64,000 bases of DNA, from assembly GCF_900099975.1 (NCBI RefSeq), contig NZ_FNEI01000001.1, positions 310,001 to 374,000 on the forward strand, given 5' to 3'. Both the position numbers and the translations under genes were made by a program. Under the pieces are notes generated by a model. That model made no database searches, was not told the DNA's origin, and was given only the letters and a program-made list of their open reading frames with translations. Positions 42,264-51,430 of this stretch are shown here, piece by piece. The DNA comes from Arthrobacter cupressi (GTDB lineage: Bacteria > Actinomycetota > Actinomycetes > Actinomycetales > Micrococcaceae). Numbering within the stretch: the first letter of the stretch is position 1; the number at the start of each line of letters is the position of its first letter.

Positions 42264-43451
42264 TCAGGCCAGGCGGGAGGCCCCGGCGGCCGGGGTCACG
42301 GTGAAGATGTCCGGTGCGGTGTGGCCGGCCTCGGCGAAGGAGCGCACGACGGCGTCCCTCACCTGCTGCCCGAGTCCCACCGGGGTCAGGGCGATGGCGG
42401 AGCCGCCGAAACCGCCGCCGGTCATGCGCGCGCCGATGGCGCCGTTGGCCCGGGCGGTATCGACGGCGAGGTCCAGCTCGGGGCAGGAAATTTCGAAGTC
42501 GTCGCGCATCGAAACGTGGCTGGCGTCCAGGAAGCCGCCGATGCTGCCGGCGCCGTCCGTCGCCAGCCGCTCCACTGTCTCAAGCACGCGCGCGTTCTCC
42601 GTCACCACGTGCCGGACCCGGCGGAAGGTGGTGTCGTCGAGAACCCGGGCGGCGTCGTCGAGCTGTTCCAGCGCGAGGTCACGCAGTGCCGGGACGCCCA
42701 TGAGCCGGGCTCCCAGCTCGCAGGACGCGCGGCGCGAGGCGTAACCGCCGTCGGCGTGCGAGTGCGAGACCTTCGTGTCGATCACCAGCAGGACCAGGCC
42801 CGCGGCCTCGGCGTCGAAGGGGACCAGCTGCACGCTCTGGTCCCGGCAGTCCAGGAACACCGCCTTTCCCCTGCTGCCGCGCAGGGAGGCGGACTGGTCC
42901 ATGATGCCGGTCGGCGCGCCGACGAAGCTGTTCTCGGCCTGCTGGGTGGCCAGCACCATCTCTTCGGCGGACAGCCCGGCGCCGAGGAGTTCGTTCAGGG
43001 CGCTGATGACGGCGCATTCGATCGCGTGGGAGGACGAGAGGCCGGCGCCCAGCGGGACGTCGGAGTCCAGGAGCAGCTCGAAGCCGGGCACCGTGATTTC
43101 CCGCTGCTGCAGGGCCCAGGCGACACCGAGGGGGTACTTGCCCCAGCCTTTTGTTCCCGAACCGGGCGCGAGGCCCGCCAGCTCCGCGTCCACCATGCCC
43201 TGGTCACCGAAGGTGGACAGCAGCCGCACGGTGGAATCGTCGCGCAGGCGGACGGCCACCTTGGCGGTCTTGTCGATCGCGAAAGGCAGCACGAACCCTT
43301 CGTTGTAGTCGGTGTGCTCGCCGATCAGGTTCACGCGCCCCGGTGCCTGCCAGACGCCGTCGGGCGCTGCTCCGAAAGCCTCCTCGAAGCGGGCGGTGAG
43401 CCCGCTGCGGAGCTGCCCGTCTGGGTGGTCAACGGCCCGGGTCCGGGTCAT
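42264..43451 (-). CDS. galK: galactokinase
   Basis: This 395-residue GHMP kinase phosphorylates galactose to galactose-1-phosphate. PGRVNLIGEHTDYNEGFVLPFAI is the galactokinase signature, PLGAGLSSSHAIECAV the ATP-binding GHMP motif, and the late MTGGGFGGSAIAL stretch motif 3. The ATG overlaps the galT stop by 4 nt, so galT-galK is one operon. The gene ends 44 nt before the thiolase start region. Confidence 0.96.
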   Translation of the reverse strand: MTRTRAVDHPDGQLRSGLTARFEEAFGAAPDGVWQAPGRVNLIGEHTDYNEGFVLPFAIDKTAKVAVRLRDDSTVRLLSTFGDQGMVDAELAGLAPGSGTKGWGKYPLGVAWALQQREITVPGFELLLDSDVPLGAGLSSSHAIECAVISALNELLGAGLSAEEMVLATQQAENSFVGAPTGIMDQSASLRGSRGKAVFLDCRDQSVQLVPFDAEAAGLVLLVIDTKVSHSHADGGYASRRASCELGARLMGVPALRDLALEQLDDAARVLDDTTFRRVRHVVTENARVLETVERLATDGAGSIGGFLDASHVSMRDDFEISCPELDLAVDTARANGAIGARMTGGGFGGSAIALTPVGLGQQVRDAVVRSFAEAGHTAPDIFTVTPAAGASRLA

Positions 43452-44593
43452 GCGCGTGCTCCTTCCGGGAGGGTGTCCTTGAGCGCGGGGCTGGCAACCG
43501 TCCTGAGCCTCTCGGCGACGGCTTCGGGGGTGGTGTCGTTGATGAATGCTCCCATGGCAGCCTCGGACCCGGCGAGGAACTTCAGCTTGTCGGCGGCCCG
43601 GCGCGGGGAGGTCAGCTGCAGGTGAAGCTGGCCGGACGCCCGCAGGGAGGGCTCAAGAGGTGCCTGGTACCAGGCCGAGATGTACGGCGTGGGAGTGGGG
43701 TAGAGGCGGTCCAGCCTCTTGAGCAGCTCCAGGTACACCGCGGCCAGTTCGTCGCGCTCGGAGCCGTTCAGGGCGGCGAGGTCCGGGACGTGCCGGTGCG
43801 GGACGAGGTGGATTTCCAGCGGCCAGCGCGCGGCGAAGGGGACGTAGGCGCTGAAGTGTTCGGCTTCCAGGACCATCCGGCTGCCGTCATTGCGTTCGGC
43901 GCCGAGGATGGATGCGGCCAGGGTCTCCGTGCCGCCGCTGCGTTCAAAATGTGCGGCGGCGGCGGAGGCCAGGACTTCCGCGCGCGGGGTGATGTAGGGG
44001 TAGGCGTAGATCTGCCCGTGCGGGTGGTGCAGCGTGACGCCGATCTCCGCGCCGCGGTTCTCGAAGGGAAACACCTGCTTGATGCCGGGCAGTGCGCTCA
44101 GGGCGTCGGTGCGCTGCGCCCAGGCCTCGATCACCGTGCGTGCCCGCTGCTCGCTGAGCTCGGCGAAGGAGCCCGTGTGCTGCGGAGTGAAGGACACCAC
44201 CTCGCAGCGCCCGTAGGCTGGCGCGCTGTGGCCCCAGCCGCTGTGGCCGGCTGCCTCCGGCAGCTTCCCCGTGGCCGGGCCGAGCGAAGGGAAGCGGTTT
44301 TCGAAGACCACGACGTCGTAGTCCGGCGCCGGGATCTCCGAAGGGTTCTCCGGCGTGGTCGGACAGATGGGGCACTGGTCCGCCGGCGGGAGGTGGGTGC
44401 GGCTTTGCCGGTGGGCGGCGACCGCCACCCAGTCCCGGCTCAATGCGTCGAAGCGGACTTCGCCTGGCTCGGCGCGGGGCGGCAGCGCGCGGTGGTCCTC
44501 CAGGGAGGCTGGATCCCGCGGCGCGGTGCCGGCGTCGTCGAAATACATCAGCTCCCGGCCATCGGCGAGGAAAGTGCTGCTAAGGCGAGTCAT
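43448..44593 (-). CDS. galT: galactose-1-phosphate uridylyltransferase
   Basis: This enzyme of about 381 residues from the HIT superfamily exchanges UMP between UDP-glucose and galactose-1-phosphate. The catalytic HPHGQIYAYPYITPR motif is intact, and CPICPTTP supplies zinc-type cysteines. The HLVPHRHVPDL stretch near residue 290 completes the second HIT half. ATG 44593 (protein MTRLSSTFL) is preferred because a -10 box lies 6 nt ahead; a TTG at 44611 would add six residues. Divergent from galM across an AT-rich 80-nt spacer. Confidence 0.95.
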   Translation of the reverse strand: MTRLSSTFLADGRELMYFDDAGTAPRDPASLEDHRALPPRAEPGEVRFDALSRDWVAVAAHRQSRTHLPPADQCPICPTTPENPSEIPAPDYDVVVFENRFPSLGPATGKLPEAAGHSGWGHSAPAYGRCEVVSFTPQHTGSFAELSEQRARTVIEAWAQRTDALSALPGIKQVFPFENRGAEIGVTLHHPHGQIYAYPYITPRAEVLASAAAAHFERSGGTETLAASILGAERNDGSRMVLEAEHFSAYVPFAARWPLEIHLVPHRHVPDLAALNGSERDELAAVYLELLKRLDRLYPTPTPYISAWYQAPLEPSLRASGQLHLQLTSPRRAADKLKFLAGSEAAMGAFINDTTPEAVAERLRTVASPALKDTLPEGARA

Positions 44594-44599
44594 GTGACA

Positions 44600-44627
44600 A
44601 TCATCGCACAACTGACCAAAAGTGCAA
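44600..44627 (-). promoter_or_regulatory. galT promoter
   Basis: On the minus strand TTGCAC (44622-44627), 16-nt spacer, GATGAT (44600-44605), then 6 nt to the galT ATG. The spacer and flanks are AT-rich (TTAATTAATT) compared with neighbours, a likely place for a sugar-responsive repressor. Confidence 0.5.
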
Positions 44628-44661
44628 ATTAATTAACAAAACATCACATCCGGCGATGCAG

Positions 44662-44667
44662 TACGGT
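44662..44667 (+). promoter_or_regulatory. -10 box of the aldose 1-epimerase gene
   Basis: TACGGT lies 6 nt before ATG 44674. This is a probable leaderless promoter. Confidence 0.5.
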
Positions 44668-44673
44668 GGTGCC

Positions 44674-45612
44674 ATGCCTTCCGAGTCCGCCGGTGAACAG
44701 ACCGAATCCCGCCGCTTTGCCAGCGGCCGCCAGTACGAGCTCCGCCGCGGCGACGCGCTCGCCATCGTCACGGAACTGGCCGCCGGCCTGCGCCTGTTCA
44801 GCCGCGGCGGCGTGCAGCTGACCGAAAGCTATGACGGCGACGAACTCCCGCCCGGCGCCACCGGCATCACCCTGGCGCCGTGGGCCAACCGCGTGGAAGA
44901 CGGCGTCTGGTACCTGGACGGCACCAAGCAGCAGCTGGACATCACCGAAGTGGGCCGCAATAACGCCAGCCACGGCCTGCTGCGCAACGCCTCCTACGCC
45001 CTGGTGGACGAGGACGAATTCTCGGTCACTCTCGAAGCCGTGATCTTCCCGCAGCACGGCTACCCGTTCCTGGCCCGGCACCGGGTGCGCTACGAAATCG
45101 ACGCGGAGCTCGCGCTGCGCGTCTCCCAGACCCTGATCAACGATTCACAGGACGCGGCGCCCTTCGTGCTGGGCGCCCACCCGTACTTGCGCCTGGGCGA
45201 CACCGCCCCGGAGGAACTGCGGCTGACCGTCCACGCGGCCACCCGGCTGGTTGCCGACGAACGGCTCATCCCGCGCGGCGCAGCGCCAGCGGACGGCGAA
45301 TACGCCCTGGGCGGCGGCGCCGCGGTGGCGGAACTGGATATCGACGTCGCCTACACGGACCTGGAGTTCGACGGCGGTACGGCCCGCCACGTGCTCAGCG
45401 CCCCGGACGGGCGCAGCGTGACCCTGGAACAGGACGAGAACTGCGGCTACGTGCATGTCTTCGTCACGGGCAACTTCCCGGGCCGCAGCAAGGCCGTGGC
45501 GATCGAGCCGATGACCGGCCCGGCGAACGCCTTCAACTCCGGCGAGGGCCTGCGCTGGCTGGAACCCGGCGCGTCCTTCACCATGCGCTGGGGGATCTCG
45601 GCCGCGCTCTGA
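44674..45612 (+). CDS. galM: aldose 1-epimerase
   Basis: This 312-residue enzyme of the galactose mutarotase fold interconverts sugar anomers, supplying alpha-galactose for GalK. The active-site region GRNNASHGLLRNASY holds the first histidine, LGAHPYLRLGD the second, and the IEPMTGPANAFNSGEGL stretch the conserved C-terminal loop. It is divergent from galT-galK, which supports a role in the Leloir pathway; a broader aldose-1-epimerase function is possible. TACGGT 6 nt ahead sets the ATG at 44674 rather than an upstream start at 44656. Confidence 0.9.
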   Translation: MPSESAGEQTESRRFASGRQYELRRGDALAIVTELAAGLRLFSRGGVQLTESYDGDELPPGATGITLAPWANRVEDGVWYLDGTKQQLDITEVGRNNASHGLLRNASYALVDEDEFSVTLEAVIFPQHGYPFLARHRVRYEIDAELALRVSQTLINDSQDAAPFVLGAHPYLRLGDTAPEELRLTVHAATRLVADERLIPRGAAPADGEYALGGGAAVAELDIDVAYTDLEFDGGTARHVLSAPDGRSVTLEQDENCGYVHVFVTGNFPGRSKAVAIEPMTGPANAFNSGEGLRWLEPGASFTMRWGISAAL

Positions 45613-45674
45613 GTGGATTCCCGCCCCGGAACCGGCGGTTTCCCATCCGGGCCCGCCTGGGGAATTATGGGGGC

Positions 45675-47012
45675 ATGACGCCCACACCAGACGCCACTCC
45701 CTCCCGTCCGTCCGCGCGCCCCGCGGAGGCTCCGCCCCGGTTTTCCGAGAAGCAGCTGGCGCAGGACATCCCCTACGGGGTGCGGATCGCGGCGGCTTGG
45801 GCCTGGCGGATCGGGCTGATCCTGCTGGTGGCCGGGGCCCTCATCTGGCTGCTGTCCAAGGTCAGCTTCCTCATCATCCCGCTGATGGTCGCGTCACTGC
45901 TCGCCGGCCTGCTGCATCCGGTGGTGGCCTGGCTGCGCAAGGCCATGCCGCAGGGCCTGGCCGTGGCGATCACGGTGCTGGGCTTCATCGGGCTGATCGC
46001 CGGCGCCCTCGCGCTGGTGGGCCGGCAGCTCGCCACCGGCTTCGGCGAACTGTGGCAGCAGGCGCTGACCGGGATCCAGCAGGTCCAGTCCTGGCTCGCC
46101 GACGGGCCGCTGCACATCACGGCAGACCAGATCGACAAGTACATCGAGGACGGCGTCAACGCTCTGCAGAACAACAGCAGCAGCATCCTCAGCGGCGCCC
46201 TGTCCTTCGGCAGCACTGCCGGCCACTTCGCCGCCGGACTGGTCCTGGCCCTGTTCATCCTGATCTTCTTCCTGCTGGAAGGCTCACGGATCTGGAGCTT
46301 CCTGGTGCGGCTCCTGCCCAAGCGGGCCCGGGCAGCCACCGACGGCGCCGGACGCCGCGGCTGGGCCTCGATGGTCAGCTACGTGCGCATCCAGATGTTC
46401 GTAGCCTTCGTGGACGCCGTGGGCATCGGCGCCGGTGCCGCGATCATCGGCGTTCCACTGGCGTTGCCGCTGGGCGTGCTGGTGTTCATCGCCTCCTTCA
46501 TCCCCGTGGTGGGTGCACTCGTCACCGGCGCGATCGCCGTCCTGCTGGCCCTCGTGGCGAACGGCTGGGTCAACGCCCTGGTCATGCTCGGCATCGTGCT
46601 GCTGGTCCAGCAGTTGGAAAGCCACATCCTCCAGCCGATCGTCATGGGCAAGGCCGTTTCCCTGCACCCGGTGGCCGTGATCCTTTCCGTTGCCGCCGGT
46701 TCCTACCTCGCGGGGATCCCCGGCGCGCTCTTCGCCGTGCCGCTGCTGGCCGTAGCAAATACGGCGGTGCGCTATATTGCCGCCCGGACGTGGGAACATG
46801 ATGAAGGACTGTCCGCCTCCTACAGGGAGGTCGGAGCCGAGATGCAGGACCCTGACGAGGACCCCAACATCAAGGACACCCGGCCTGCCGCCCTGCGGCC
46901 TGCGCACGGCGGCAAGCAGTCCCCGGGCGGCAAGGATGCCCCCACCCATGAAGCGGCCGCCCGGCCAGGCTACGGCCAGGCTCCGGCAGCCGAGACCGAC
47001 AAAGGAGAGTAA
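45675..47012 (+). CDS. AI-2E family transporter
   Basis: This 445-residue membrane protein of the PerM/YdiK/TqsA family has about seven or eight helices between residues 35 and 360. Signature stretches are LIIPLMVASLLAGLLHPVVAWL, LFILIFFLLEGSRIW and GVPLALPLGVLVFIASFIPVVGALV. Family members have been linked to AI-2 export or Na+/H+ exchange; the cargo here is unknown. The C-terminal 70 residues are hydrophilic and charged. ilvA starts 3 nt after its stop, so the two are co-transcribed. Confidence 0.88.
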   Translation: MTPTPDATPSRPSARPAEAPPRFSEKQLAQDIPYGVRIAAAWAWRIGLILLVAGALIWLLSKVSFLIIPLMVASLLAGLLHPVVAWLRKAMPQGLAVAITVLGFIGLIAGALALVGRQLATGFGELWQQALTGIQQVQSWLADGPLHITADQIDKYIEDGVNALQNNSSSILSGALSFGSTAGHFAAGLVLALFILIFFLLEGSRIWSFLVRLLPKRARAATDGAGRRGWASMVSYVRIQMFVAFVDAVGIGAGAAIIGVPLALPLGVLVFIASFIPVVGALVTGAIAVLLALVANGWVNALVMLGIVLLVQQLESHILQPIVMGKAVSLHPVAVILSVAAGSYLAGIPGALFAVPLLAVANTAVRYIAARTWEHDEGLSASYREVGAEMQDPDEDPNIKDTRPAALRPAHGGKQSPGGKDAPTHEAAARPGYGQAPAAETDKGE

Positions 47013-47015
47013 TCC

Positions 47016-48254
47016 GTGAACACCCTCGAAACCCTGCCCGTCACCCTGGACGATGTCCTTAAGGCGCAGGAACTGCTCGAGGGCATTATTACGAAGACTC
47101 CGATTGAAACGTCACGGGCACTGGGCACCATGGTGGGCGGCGAGGTGTTCTTCAAATGCGAGAACCTCCAGCGTGCCGGCTCCTTCAAGGTGCGCGGCGC
47201 CTACGTCCGGATGGCCCGGCTCTCACCCGAGGAAAAGGCCCGCGGCGTGGTGGCTGCCTCTGCCGGCAACCACGCCCAGGGCGTGGCCGTCGCCGCCAAG
47301 AGCCTGGGCATCAAGGCCCGCATCTACATGCCGCTCGGCGTCGCCCTCCCCAAGCTCGCCGCCACCCGCAGCCACGGCGCCGAAGTGGTGCTGCACGGGC
47401 ACAACGTGGACGAAGCACTCGCCGAGGCCCAGCGCTACGCGGACGAAAGCGGCGCCGTCTTCGTGCACCCCTTCGACAACGTCGACGTCGTGGCCGGCCA
47501 GGGCACCATCGGCCTGGAGATCCTGGAGCAGGTTCCCGACGTCGATACCATCCTGATGGGGGTCGGCGGCGGCGGGCTGCTGGCCGGCGTCGCGGTGGCC
47601 ATCAAGGCCAAGGCCAAGGAACTTGGCCGCGAGATCCGGATCATCGGAGTCCAGGCCGAGAACGCCGCGGCCTACCCGCCTTCCCTCGCCGCTGACGCCC
47701 TGGTGCCGCTCAAGAAGGTGTCCACCATGGCGGACGGCATCGCCGTCGGACGTCCCGGACAGCTGCCCTTCAGCATCATCCGCGAACTGGTCGACGACGT
47801 CGTGACCGTCAGCGAGGACTCCCTCGCCCGGGCACTGATCTTCCTGCTCGAACGGGCCAAAATGGTGGTTGAGCCAGCCGGCGCGGTGGGCGTGGCCGCG
47901 CTCATGGACGGCACCATCGAGAACCCGGGCAAGGTGGCCGTGGTGCTCTCCGGCGGCAACATCGACCCCATGCTCATGCTTAAGGTGATCCAGCGAGGCC
48001 TGTCGGCGGCGGGACGGTTCATGACGGTGCGCATGATGCTCGACGACCGTCCCGGCTCGCTGGCCACCATCGCCCGCATCATCGCCGAGAACGACGCCAA
48101 CGTCACAGGCCTGGACCACACCCGGGTGGGCGGCGCCATCAGCATGGGCGACGTCTCCATCACCATCAACCTGGAAACCAAGGGCCACGAGCACGGCAAG
48201 CAGGTGCTCGAAGCGCTCCGCGCCGAAGGCTTCCAGCCGATCGTGGTCCACTGA
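47016..48254 (+). CDS. ilvA: threonine ammonia-lyase (threonine dehydratase)
   Basis: This 412-residue PLP enzyme makes 2-oxobutanoate from threonine. K58 in AGSFKVRGA binds PLP, SAGNHAQGVA is the cofactor phosphate-binding neighbour and GVGGGGLLAGV the glycine loop. A single ACT domain occupies about 330-412 (MTVRMMLDDRPGSLATIARI). One ACT domain fits the catabolic or CimA-type short form rather than the two-ACT biosynthetic IlvA, so regulation may be by other ligands. AGGAGAG lies 8 nt ahead of the GTG. Confidence 0.93.
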   Translation: MNTLETLPVTLDDVLKAQELLEGIITKTPIETSRALGTMVGGEVFFKCENLQRAGSFKVRGAYVRMARLSPEEKARGVVAASAGNHAQGVAVAAKSLGIKARIYMPLGVALPKLAATRSHGAEVVLHGHNVDEALAEAQRYADESGAVFVHPFDNVDVVAGQGTIGLEILEQVPDVDTILMGVGGGGLLAGVAVAIKAKAKELGREIRIIGVQAENAAAYPPSLAADALVPLKKVSTMADGIAVGRPGQLPFSIIRELVDDVVTVSEDSLARALIFLLERAKMVVEPAGAVGVAALMDGTIENPGKVAVVLSGGNIDPMLMLKVIQRGLSAAGRFMTVRMMLDDRPGSLATIARIIAENDANVTGLDHTRVGGAISMGDVSITINLETKGHEHGKQVLEALRAEGFQPIVVH

Positions 48255-48267
48255 CGGCGGAGGCCTG

Positions 48268-48876
48268 ATGGCTTACCTCGGCGGCAGGACCCCGGAACCG
48301 CCGGCGCCCGGGAAGGAATCACTCGCTGCGCGCGCCAAGGGCGGCCTGCTCCTCATGGGCGGATTCGTCGCACTCCTGGCCGTGATCGAGCTGATCAACA
48401 CGCTGCTCCTGCACGGGCTCAACCGCACCTTCGGCCTCCGCCCCAGGAGTGCGGACGGCGTGTTGGACATCGTGACCTTCCCCTTGCTGCACGCCAACTT
48501 CGGACACCTGTTCTCCAACGCCCTGCCGCTGGTCATCTTCGGCTTCCTGGTGTTCCTGTCCGGGCTCCGGGTGTTCCTGACCACCATGGCGCTCAGCTGG
48601 CTCGGTTCCGGGCTGGCAGTCTGGCTGATCGGCGGCGGCGTGACGGTCGGCGCCTCGGGGCTCGTCTTCGGCCTGTTCGCCTTCCTCCTGGTGCGCGGCG
48701 TCCTGAACCGCAGCTGGTGGCAGCTCCTGCTCTCGGTGGTGCTGTTCCTGGCCTACGGCGGCATCCTCTTCGGCGTGCTGCCCAGCGTGATGGGCGTGGT
48801 GTCCTGGCAGGCGCACCTGGGCGGCGCCATTGGCGGAGTCCTGGCCGCGGTGCTGCTCCGGCCCAAGGCTGATTAA
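48268..48876 (+). CDS. rhomboid family intramembrane serine protease
   Basis: This 202-residue six-helix membrane protease keeps the catalytic pair: S130 in VGASGLVFG and H183 in WQAHLGGAIGG. HANFGHLFSN near residue 75 holds the conserved HxxxxHxxxN of helix 2. The short cytoplasmic N-terminus is basic. GGAGG lies 6 nt before the ATG, and the gene starts 13 nt after ilvA. Substrates are unknown. Confidence 0.92.
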   Translation: MAYLGGRTPEPPAPGKESLAARAKGGLLLMGGFVALLAVIELINTLLLHGLNRTFGLRPRSADGVLDIVTFPLLHANFGHLFSNALPLVIFGFLVFLSGLRVFLTTMALSWLGSGLAVWLIGGGVTVGASGLVFGLFAFLLVRGVLNRSWWQLLLSVVLFLAYGGILFGVLPSVMGVVSWQAHLGGAIGGVLAAVLLRPKAD

Positions 48877-48882
48877 CGCAAT

Positions 48883-48917
48883 ACGCCGGCCCTCCCGCAA
48901 AAGGGGAGGGCCGGCGT
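48883..48917. terminator. bidirectional terminator between rhomboid gene and greA
   Basis: A 14-bp perfect stem (48883-48896 with 48904-48917) with a 7-nt loop between convergent genes. Confidence 0.88.
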
Positions 48918-48933
48918 CGTGGGGTAAACGCTC

Positions 48934-49428
48934 CTAGCCGGTGAACGGCTTGGCGGAGACGATCTCCACCGGGATTTCCTTGCCGTTGGGGGCGGTGTAG
49001 CTGAGCTTGTCGCCCTCCTTGTGGCCCATGATGGCGACGCCGAGCGGGGACTTCTCGCTGAAGACGTCCAGGTCGGAATCGCCGGCGATTTCGCGGGAGC
49101 CGAGCAGGAAGGTTTCCTCATCACCGGCGATGCGGGCAACCACGAGCATCCCGGGTTCGACGATTCCGTCGTCTGCCGGGGCTTCGCCGACCTGGGCGTC
49201 GCGCAGCAGCACGGTCAGCTGGCGGATGCGGGCCTCGATCTTGCCCTGTTCCTCCTTGGCCGCGTGGTAGCCGCCGTTTTCCTTCAGGTCGCCTTCCTGG
49301 CGTGCAGCTTCGATCTTCTGGACGATCTCCGCACGGCCGGCCCCGGACAGGTGCTCCAGTTCGGCCTTCAGGCGGTCATATGCGTCCTGGGTAAGCCACG
49401 CTGCAGTTGCGCTGTTGGTGGTAGACAC
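48934..49428 (-). CDS. greA: transcription elongation factor GreA
   Basis: This 164-residue factor rescues backtracked RNA polymerase by stimulating transcript cleavage. The N-terminal coiled coil runs from about 10 to 80 and carries the acidic tip in EGDLKENGGYHAAKEE; the C-terminal FKBP-like domain includes SPLGVAIMGHKEGD. GTG 49428 follows AAGGAGAAG by 4 nt, and the longer upstream reading is not GreA-like. It is next to DUF4307 and mca as in mycobacteria. Confidence 0.95.
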   Translation of the reverse strand: MSTTNSATAAWLTQDAYDRLKAELEHLSGAGRAEIVQKIEAARQEGDLKENGGYHAAKEEQGKIEARIRQLTVLLRDAQVGEAPADDGIVEPGMLVVARIAGDEETFLLGSREIAGDSDLDVFSEKSPLGVAIMGHKEGDKLSYTAPNGKEIPVEIVSAKPFTG

Positions 49429-49580
49429 GGACTTCTCCTTATGGATCTGCAAGCAAAAGACCCCGCCGTGGCGGCCACTTATGGAACTCAGCAACCAGTT
49501 CAGCGGGGTAAAGGTATTGATTCAGTGTAGTCAATCCTGTGGACAAACCAAAAGCGAAAGGAGTCGCGGGTCACACCGCC

Positions 49581-50039
49581 TCAGTGGCCGCTGTCTGTGA
49601 TCCAGCAATTGTCCACCACGCCGGAGACGGCTTCGGACTCGGTGCGCAGCGCCAGCCGGTGGATGGTGGTGCGGCCGCCGTCGGCTCCGACCTTGGGCTC
49701 GTTCGGGCCGATCTCCACGACCTTCCAGCCGACCACCGCGAACTTCGAATCCAGGGCCTTCACCGCGCATTTTGCCGTGGCCCCGGGGTATTTGGCGACC
49801 TGGAAATCCACTTCGATCTGCGTGGCGTCGGTGGTGTGGTAGCCGATGTCCTTGAAGGTGACAGGTGCGGTGGCGCTGGTGGTGGCGATCCAGGCCATGA
49901 ACCCGATGCCCAGCAGCAACGCCACGATAACCAGGTTTCGCATCCCCTTGCGCCCCAGGCGGCGCTTTTGGCCGCCGTAGCGATTGGCTAGGCTGTTACT
50001 TGCCGGCAGCGCGGTAGCCGAGGGGTCGTCCGAAGTCAC
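49581..50039 (-). CDS. DUF4307 membrane protein
   Basis: This 152-residue protein has a basic cytoplasmic N-terminus (GGQKRRLGRKGMRN), one membrane helix at about 34-56, and an extracytoplasmic beta-rich domain of about 95 residues containing two cysteines (AKCAVKAL and DNCWITD). This matches DUF4307, an actinobacterial family found between greA and mca. Function unknown. The GTG lies 6 nt after TAAACT on the minus strand. The 152-nt gap to greA holds no gene. Confidence 0.85.
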   Translation of the reverse strand: MTSDDPSATALPASNSLANRYGGQKRRLGRKGMRNLVIVALLLGIGFMAWIATTSATAPVTFKDIGYHTTDATQIEVDFQVAKYPGATAKCAVKALDSKFAVVGWKVVEIGPNEPKVGADGGRTTIHRLALRTESEAVSGVVDNCWITDSGH

Positions 50040-50045
50040 CCATCC

Positions 50046-50051
50046 AGTTTA
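50046..50051 (-). promoter_or_regulatory. -10 box of the DUF4307 gene
   Basis: TAAACT on the minus strand, 6 nt before GTG 50039. This is a probable leaderless promoter. Confidence 0.5.
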
Positions 50052-50164
50052 GTGCGCTTTCGGTGGCTCCCTTGCATCAGTCCATCTCCTGCCACCCCGC
50101 GCGCAGGACAATGAATGCCGGCACCACCCCGGCCGGCAGCACCAGAAAGAGGAACGTCCGAAGG

Positions 50165-51070
50165 ATGAGCACATCCACCAGCTCCGCCACTCCGCTCCGG
50201 CTGCTCGCTGTCCACGCGCACCCGGATGACGAATCCAGCAAGGGCGCGGCGACCATGGCGATGTACGCCGCGTCCGGCGTCGAAGTGATGGTGGCGACGT
50301 GCACCGACGGCTCCCGCGGTGACATCCAGAACCCCGGCATGGAGGACGCTCCGCACCCCAAGCGGGACATGGCCGGTGCGCGCCGGTTGGAGATGAACGC
50401 CGCCGCGAAGGTGCTGGGCATCCGCCAGCAGTGGCTCGGGTTTGTGGACTCCGGACTGCCTGAGGGCGATCCGCTGCCCCCGCTTCCGCCGGGCTGCTTT
50501 GCCCTGCAGCCGCTGGAACGCGCCGCGGCGCCGCTGGTGCGCCTGGTCCGGGACTTCAAGCCGCACGTCATCCTCAGCTACGACGAGAACGGCGGCTACC
50601 CGCATCCGGACCACATCATGGCGCATAAGGTGGCCGTCGAGGCCTACCATGCGGCAGGGGACCCGGAACGATACCCGGGAATCGGGGAAGCCTGGGCGCC
50701 GAGCAAGCTGTACTACGACCGCGCCTTCAGCCCCGAGCGGTTCCGTGCACTGCACTTCGCCCTTGAGGAGGCGGGCCTGCAGTCGCCGTACGCTGCCCGC
50801 CTGGCTGCCTGGCTGGAGGCCGACGCCGAAGGCCATACGGCGCCGGGGCCCGTCCACCAAACCACCACCCAGGTGGACTGCGGGGACTACTTCGACCTCA
50901 GGGACGACGCGTTGCGGGCCCACCGCACGCAGATCGATCCCGAGGGCTTCTTCTTCGCAGTCTCCCCGGAGCTGCAGCGCACGGTATGGCCCTGGGAGGA
51001 CTACACCCTGGTGCACTCCCGGGTTGAGGCCGAGCTGCCCGAAAAGGACCTGTTCGCGGGGCTAAGATAG
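50165..51070 (+). CDS. mca: mycothiol S-conjugate amidase
   Basis: This zinc amidase of about 301 residues cleaves mycothiol conjugates to release mercapturic acids, the detoxification arm of mycothiol. The PIG-L/LmbE motif HAHPDDESSKGAAT is at 17-30: H19 and D22 bind zinc and K26 is the residue that separates Mca from MshB deacetylases as I recall. YPHPDHIMAHKVA gives the third histidine. ATG 50165 has AGAGGA about 10 nt ahead; ATG 50111 is an alternative. Presence of mca implies that the host makes mycothiol. Confidence 0.93.
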   Translation: MSTSTSSATPLRLLAVHAHPDDESSKGAATMAMYAASGVEVMVATCTDGSRGDIQNPGMEDAPHPKRDMAGARRLEMNAAAKVLGIRQQWLGFVDSGLPEGDPLPPLPPGCFALQPLERAAAPLVRLVRDFKPHVILSYDENGGYPHPDHIMAHKVAVEAYHAAGDPERYPGIGEAWAPSKLYYDRAFSPERFRALHFALEEAGLQSPYAARLAAWLEADAEGHTAPGPVHQTTTQVDCGDYFDLRDDALRAHRTQIDPEGFFFAVSPELQRTVWPWEDYTLVHSRVEAELPEKDLFAGLR

Positions 51071-51157
51071 AAGGTGCCGGCGATTTCTATGACACGTAGA
51101 AATCAGGCGGGAACCATGCCGCCCGGCAGCCAGCACCTCCCACAGAAGGTTTGAACA

Positions 51158-51430
51158 GTGCACCACATGCTCCTCGTCCTGGCCACGACCCCGGCGCCTT
51201 CGCCGTCTCCGTCCCTGCGCCCGGGCCTGTCGGAGGACCAGGTGACGCCCGGAACCTGGGGCTTCATCCTGACCGCCTTCATCGTGGTGCTCACAACCTT
51301 CCTGATCGTGGACATGGTCCGCCGGATCCGCCGGGTCCGGTACCGCGCCCAGGCCGAGGAAGCCCGCCTTGCCGCCGAGGGCGGCCCCGATGCCGAGGCC
51401 GATGGTGATGGCGGCGCAGCAACCCGCTGA
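51158..51430 (+). CDS. small single-pass membrane protein
   Basis: The 90-residue product has a proline- and serine-rich outer N-terminus, one membrane helix at about 33-54 and a basic, then acidic cytoplasmic tail (RRIRRVRYRAQAEEARLAAEGG). I do not know a function. A gene of this kind (Rv1083 type) lies between mca and the DUF255 protein in mycobacteria. The GTG start follows AGAAGG. Its end overlaps the next gene by 23 nt. Confidence 0.78.
   Translation: MHHMLLVLATTPAPSPSPSLRPGLSEDQVTPGTWGFILTAFIVVLTTFLIVDMVRRIRRVRYRAQAEEARLAAEGGPDAEADGDGGAATR

Noticed and set aside
50111..50164. Longer mca start at ATG 50111
   Set aside because: The added 18 residues are basic and unlike Mca N-termini, and there is neither a ribosome-binding site nor a -10 box at the right distance.
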